In this document: positions 60,533 to 64,000 of the stretch, piece after piece
Position numbering within the stretch: the first letter of the stretch is position 1
How the letters are laid out: every line of letters begins with the position of its first letter
Assembly: GCA_023443025.1 (NCBI GenBank)
Contig: JAEZWM010000078.1
Coordinates: 1-64,000 of the forward strand
Direction: 5' to 3'
From: Bacillota bacterium
GTDB taxonomy: Bacteria; Bacillota; Clostridia; Tissierellales; Peptoniphilaceae
DNA length: 64,000 nucleotides
Program-made: the position numbers and the translations under genes
Notes under the pieces: model-generated
What the model saw: only the letters and a program-made list of their open reading frames with translations
Databases searched by the model: none
Told to the model about the DNA's origin: nothing

Positions 60533-60803
60533 TACCGATCCTCCTTCAGTCTTTTAGACTCAATTAACATTATAACACAAAGGCATTATATCATAAAGAT
60601 TTTATATAAAAGATTACAAGTTTGTTGTTAAATAGGAGGAATTTTAAATTTATCACAATAAATATAATATCCGGAGTGTATCATCTTCAGAATTATGAAA
60701 GTAGCTAAAACCATTGATTCCCTAATGATATCAGCTACTTTCTTAATAAATATTGTGGTATAAACGAGTTCTCACCAAAATTATTTATCTCTAAATAGAG
60801 ATA
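60533..60803. other. Intergenic region with a perfect inverted repeat
   Basis: No gene is seen. It holds the LCP promoter region (TATAAT on the minus strand near 60563) and an inverted repeat GAAAGTAGCT/AGCTACTTTC (60697-60706 with 60733-60742) about 60 bp after the NTPase stop. That repeat may end NTPase transcription, but it lacks a T-run. Confidence 0.5.
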
Positions 60804-61430
60804 TTAATCAAATCCACCTGTTATTCTCTTATGAATTAAGTCATCATAAGGTATGTCATCATAATAATCATCCAAATCTATAACTAAATAATCCGATCTG
60901 TTTTCCAATATGGAATGAAGAGCAGAAGCACTCTTTTTCATAACTGCAAAAACTTTTTTCGAATCAAATATCTTCTCAAGCAAGTTCATGTAGGACATAG
61001 AACTTCCATCGATTGGTCCAACCTCATCTATTAGAAAATATTCATGGCCATTTTCCAAATGTTTTTTAAGAATTTCGCATCCCGTAGTGTTAAAGAAATC
61101 ATCGACCACTTCCATTCTTTCCCCACCAAAACGAGCAACTCTGTGTATCTTATCGGAGCCCATTTCACTGAGAACAATATCCCTGGATAAATCCTCCTTT
61201 ATATCCAACCGGCTTCTAATTCCACTTATAGAATCAAAGTCGGCAGTGATGGCATTTAAGAGAGTAGTCTTACCTATCCCTATACTTCCGGTCAGTATTA
61301 AATGAATACATTTAGATGATTTAAACTCTTTCATTACTCTTTTTTTAAGCTCTTTAATTTCTATTCTTTCCACTTTGACACCATCCAATAAAATCTGCAT
61401 GATAGTAAGTCTACCATGCAGATTAAGCAT
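60804..61430 (-). CDS. THEP1-like P-loop nucleoside triphosphatase
   Basis: A 208-residue P-loop NTPase. Walker A is LTGSIGIGKTTLL and Walker B YFLIDEVGPID, followed by FAVMKKSASALHSIL in place of the usual FARTVHR-like arm. This fits the THEP1/DUF2478 NTPase group, of unknown cellular role. The start is uncertain: ATG 61430 overlaps the stop of the binding-protein gene (TAATG), ATG 61400 lies inside a terminator-like hairpin, and ATG 61334 would put the P-loop at residue 14, as in THEP1 proteins. Association with a siderophore-type importer is seen here; its meaning is unknown. Confidence 0.75.
   Translation of the reverse strand: MLNLHGRLTIMQILLDGVKVERIEIKELKKRVMKEFKSSKCIHLILTGSIGIGKTTLLNAITADFDSISGIRSRLDIKEDLSRDIVLSEMGSDKIHRVARFGGERMEVVDDFFNTTGCEILKKHLENGHEYFLIDEVGPIDGSSMSYMNLLEKIFDSKKVFAVMKKSASALHSILENRSDYLVIDLDDYYDDIPYDDLIHKRITGGFD
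61392..61424 (-). terminator. Terminator-like hairpin at the end of the importer operon
   Basis: A 14-bp stem with one G-T pair (61392-61405 with 61411-61424), followed on the minus strand by TTTTATT. It lies 6 bp after the binding-protein stop and spans the NTPase 5' end, so it may attenuate NTPase expression. Confidence 0.6.
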
Positions 61431-62617
61431 TATTTAAGTGTTGACTTAGAAAGTAAATCCGTTACTTCTTCGTCAGTTAATTCATAGTTGTAGAATAGAC
61501 TATAAAACTTTTTGGTCTCTTCCTTCATATCGTAGTCAAATACTTCAGGATATAGCAGATTGCCCATCCACCTGACTCCAAGTATTCTGTTTACTGCCGG
61601 AGGTCTTCCCATCCAGTTGTATGGTCCCATTGGAACTTCGTAGATTTTGTCTTCGGAGACCGCTCTTAAATCTGTCCATAACGGATCCTCTGATACAGTT
61701 TCATAAGCTGAGTTTGGTCCAAATACGATCACATCAGGATCCCATCCGAGTAGCTGTTCCATACTGATTTCGTTCATGCCTGCTCCACTTGTCTCAGGCA
61801 AGTCAGCAACATTTATTGCACCTACAAGGTTTAAAACTTCAGCATGTATGGATTGAGGAGGATTTGTTTGTAGACCTGTGTCTCCTTCTCCATAGTATAC
61901 TTTTACTTTTTGATCATCTGTTAATTCAGCTGATTTTTCTTTAGCCATCTTTAGTGTTTCACCGACATACTCACCCAGTTTAGCTGCTTTTTCTTCTTCA
62001 TGAAGCACTTCACCAAGTTTTTCGTAAGCATCTACCATCGTATCCAGTTCAGCTTCGATAAAGATTACCGGAACTCCTACTTGCTCTTGTAATGCATCAA
62101 GTTCTTCTGCCATCTTGTCGCCCTTTATTTGTCCTAGATCAATTACGACTTGCGGGTTTGCTGCTAGCAGTGACTCAACATTTAAATCTGCCTTAGCTCC
62201 ATAAAATGCACCGAACTCAGGAAGATTTAGATATTTTTCAGGTATAAATTTTGCTGCATCAGGATTTGGTAGTCTTCCCCATCCAATAAGTAAATCCGGA
62301 TTGATGGAGTACATAATCATCTGCGCTAGATGTCCGGATGGTGCAACTCTTTCAAGTTTTGCCGGGATTTCAACTTCTCTGCCTAAGGAGTCGACAAATT
62401 TTCTCATCTCTCCTTCTGTGGCTTCAGGTTCTTTTTCCTCTTCTTTTTCTTCCTTCGGTTCTTCCGGTTTTTCTTCTTCTTTTTCTACTTTTTCTTCAGT
62501 TTCAACTTTTTCTTCAACTACTTTTTCTTCTTTCGGTGGAGCTTCTACTGCCGGCTTACAAGCAGCTAATACCAGCATAAATGCTAATAACAAACTCCAA
62601 ATTCTCTTACGATTCAT
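61430..62617 (-). CDS. Siderophore/haem-type ABC substrate-binding lipoprotein
   Basis: A 395-residue lipoprotein. The signal peptide ends in lipobox LAAC (Cys20), followed by a very Glu/Lys-rich linker (about 25-70). The FepB/BtuF-like domain has FVDSLGREVEIP, RVAPSGHLAQMI, ESLLAANPQVVIDLG, and YNWMGRPPAVNRILGVRW near the C-terminus. Fe-siderophore, haem or cobalamin are possible; none can be picked. It is third in the order permease, ATPase, binding protein. Confidence 0.87.
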   Translation of the reverse strand: MNRKRIWSLLLAFMLVLAACKPAVEAPPKEEKVVEEKVETEEKVEKEEEKPEEPKEEKEEEKEPEATEGEMRKFVDSLGREVEIPAKLERVAPSGHLAQMIMYSINPDLLIGWGRLPNPDAAKFIPEKYLNLPEFGAFYGAKADLNVESLLAANPQVVIDLGQIKGDKMAEELDALQEQVGVPVIFIEAELDTMVDAYEKLGEVLHEEEKAAKLGEYVGETLKMAKEKSAELTDDQKVKVYYGEGDTGLQTNPPQSIHAEVLNLVGAINVADLPETSGAGMNEISMEQLLGWDPDVIVFGPNSAYETVSEDPLWTDLRAVSEDKIYEVPMGPYNWMGRPPAVNRILGVRWMGNLLYPEVFDYDMKEETKKFYSLFYNYELTDEEVTDLLSKSTLK

Positions 62618-62619
62618 GT

Positions 62620-63402
62620 CTACCTCCTGGTTTTTGGCATTGGTACCGAAGCGGGTTCACCATCGTTATCCACTTCGATAAGGTTAATGCCTATGTTGTA
62701 AATCGACTCCAGTACGGATCTTTTTAGGGCTACATCGGTCTTTCCATAAGCAAGCAGCTTTTTTTCATATAGTACGATTGACTCGTCAGAATAAAGAAAG
62801 GCGTGCTGTGGATTGTGTAGGGATACTATTATAGTGTAGCCTTCTCTAGAAAGATTACGTACCTTTTCCATTACATGTAACTGATTTCCAAAGTCTAAAT
62901 TTGCAGTCGGTTCGTCCATTATAAGTATTTTTGCATTTTGTACAAGTGCTCTTGCAATCAGTGTAAGTTGGCGTTCTCCACCACTTATTTGGGCATATCC
63001 TCTTGAAGATAAATGCTCTATACCTAGCTCAGCAAGAGCTCTTTCTGCACTTTCTATATGCTCTTTTGATGGAGTTGAAAACATATTGATTTCCGACACC
63101 ATCCCCATAATTACAGTGTTTAGAACGCTGTAATTATATGTCGGGAAGTGAGACTGCGGAATATATGCCATATTCCTAGCTAGCTGTTTACGACTCATGC
63201 TACTTATAGGTACTCCATGGGTTTCAATGTTTCCACTATTCGGCTTAAGCAGTCCGAGCATTAATTTGAAAAGCGTACTCTTACCCACGCCATTTGGCCC
63301 GACGACAGCAATCACTCCGGGTTTCTCTACCGAAAAGCTTATACCATCAAGAACTAAATTATCGTCATATCCAAAACTCAAATTCTTTATATCGAGTATC
63401 AT
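62620..63402 (-). CDS. Siderophore/haem-type ABC importer ATPase (FecE-like)
   Basis: A 260-residue ATPase. Walker A is GPNGVGKSTL, followed by ARNMAYIPQSH, the signature ISGGERQLTLIARAL, Walker B ILIMDEPTANLD and H-loop SLHNPQHAF. This is the FecE/BtuD/HmuV family that powers FecCD-type permeases. Its start overlaps the permease stop by 4 bp, and its stop lies 2 bp before the binding-protein gene. Confidence 0.92.
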   Translation of the reverse strand: MILDIKNLSFGYDDNLVLDGISFSVEKPGVIAVVGPNGVGKSTLFKLMLGLLKPNSGNIETHGVPISSMSRKQLARNMAYIPQSHFPTYNYSVLNTVIMGMVSEINMFSTPSKEHIESAERALAELGIEHLSSRGYAQISGGERQLTLIARALVQNAKILIMDEPTANLDFGNQLHVMEKVRNLSREGYTIIVSLHNPQHAFLYSDESIVLYEKKLLAYGKTDVALKRSVLESIYNIGINLIEVDNDGEPASVPMPKTRR

Positions 63403-64000
63403 CTCACCGTCTCCTCTCTAAGTAGGAGAAGTATAAATACAGGAGCTCCTACAATTGAAGTCAGAATTCCTAGCGGAACTTCCGATGTAGTAAGTATTCT
63501 CGCTATATTGTCAACGATGAGTAGATATGTTGAACCCAGTATTATCGATGATGGTAGCAGTACCTTGTAGTCGTAGCCAACTATGAGCCTCGCAAAGTGA
63601 GGAATAACCAGCCCGATCCATCCTATCATTCCACTTACCGATACGCTGGCAGCAGTGACAAGTGTAGCACAACCTATGCTTACAAGTCTTAAAGTTCCTG
63701 TATCCACACCCATGGTCTTAGCTTCTTCTTCACCCATGGTCAGGATGTTAATCCTCCATCTAAGCAGGATTAACGGAATCAGACCTAGTAGTATGGGAAT
63801 TGCTACAAGATATACATCCCTCTGTCTTATAGAAGCCAAACTCCCCATAAGCCAGTAGGTGATAGCAGGAAGGTCGTTAAGTGGGTCCGCGACCAGCTTT
63901 ATATAGGATATGAGAGATGAAAATATCGATCCTATCATTATCCCTGATAAAACCAAACTCAGTGTCCTATTTAGCTTACTTCTGGTGCTAATTCCATAAG
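63399..64000 (-). CDS. FecCD-type ABC permease, 5' end outside the window
   Basis: The visible 200 codons are open to the window edge, so this is the C-terminal part of a permease of about 330 residues. The first visible residues (YGISTRSKLNRTLSLVLSG) and later segments WLMGSLAS, GWIGLVIPHFAR, and GVPLGILTSIVGAPVFILLL-like C-terminus (here EVPLGILTSIVGAPVFILLLL) are FecCD motifs. An apparent TTG start at 63956 is only an artefact of the edge. It imports a metal chelate with the next two gene products. Confidence 0.9.
   Translation of the reverse strand, partial: YGISTRSKLNRTLSLVLSGIMIGSIFSSLISYIKLVADPLNDLPAITYWLMGSLASIRQRDVYLVAIPILLGLIPLILLRWRINILTMGEEEAKTMGVDTGTLRLVSIGCATLVTAASVSVSGMIGWIGLVIPHFARLIVGYDYKVLLPSSIILGSTYLLIVDNIARILTTSEVPLGILTSIVGAPVFILLLLREETVR

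Overview
The window is an AT-rich stretch of a low-GC Gram-positive anaerobe, most likely a member of Clostridia/Tissierellia. The evidence is strong AGGAGG-type ribosome sites, several TTG/GTG starts, clostridial-style CWB2 and DUF362 proteins, and a formate dehydrogenase cluster arranged like the hylCBA-fdhF electron-bifurcating complexes described in purine- and amino-acid-fermenting clostridia. No tRNA, rRNA, insertion sequence, phage gene or CRISPR array was seen. Almost every base lies in a gene, a promoter or a terminator.

Layout. 0.5-3 kb: azlCD amino-acid exporter, then a convergent choloylglycine-hydrolase-family gene and sixA. 3-9.2 kb: a complete phosphate regulon, pstS-pstC-pstA-pstB-phoU-phoP-phoR on the minus strand, behind a tandem TTTACA Pho-box-like repeat. 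9.3-13.1 kb: a small membrane-anchored protein, an AgrA/AgrC-like two-component pair and a CWB2 cell-wall protein. 13.3-17.6 kb: two peptidases (M29 and PepF) and a K+ channel with RCK domains. 17.7-20.9 kb: trehalose PTS transporter (frameshifted) and phosphotrehalase. 20.9-24.1 kb: an aminotransferase, diverging from a MarR regulator coupled to a MATE pump. 24.2-28.3 kb: rpsD diverging from a very large coiled-coil FtsX-type permease. 28.4-32.7 kb: a DUF362 ferredoxin protein, a GNAT/XRE/DUF2975 operon and a YheO-type regulator. 32.8-38.5 kb: folA, a lipoate operon (two C26 hydrolases, lplA, lipA), a YczE membrane protein and a YfcE phosphodiesterase. 38.6-45.2 kb: a hylC-hylB-hylA-fdhF-ferritin operon whose FDH is a selenoprotein. 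45.7-49.6 kb: an Fe3+-type ABC importer. 49.7-53.5 kb: divergent thyA, then a P-type cation ATPase behind a yybP-ykoY (Mn2+) riboswitch. 53.6-60.5 kb: a MATE pump, a heterodimeric ABC exporter, type 2 IPP isomerase and an LCP protein. 60.8-64 kb: a siderophore/haem-type ABC importer whose permease runs off the window, plus a THEP1-like NTPase.

The most unusual observation is PstS. The two halves of the canonical phosphate-binding protein occur in swapped order: the REAGSGTR half comes first and the GSTSVTP half second, so the protein reads as a circular permutation with all phosphate-binding motifs kept. Other points of interest are the in-frame UGA (Sec) of FdhF with a textbook SECIS hairpin, a neighbouring HylA subunit that looks like a truncated copy of the FdhF N-terminus, the Mn2+ riboswitch on the P-type ATPase, and an A7-tract frameshift that splits the EIIB domain from the trehalose PTS permease.
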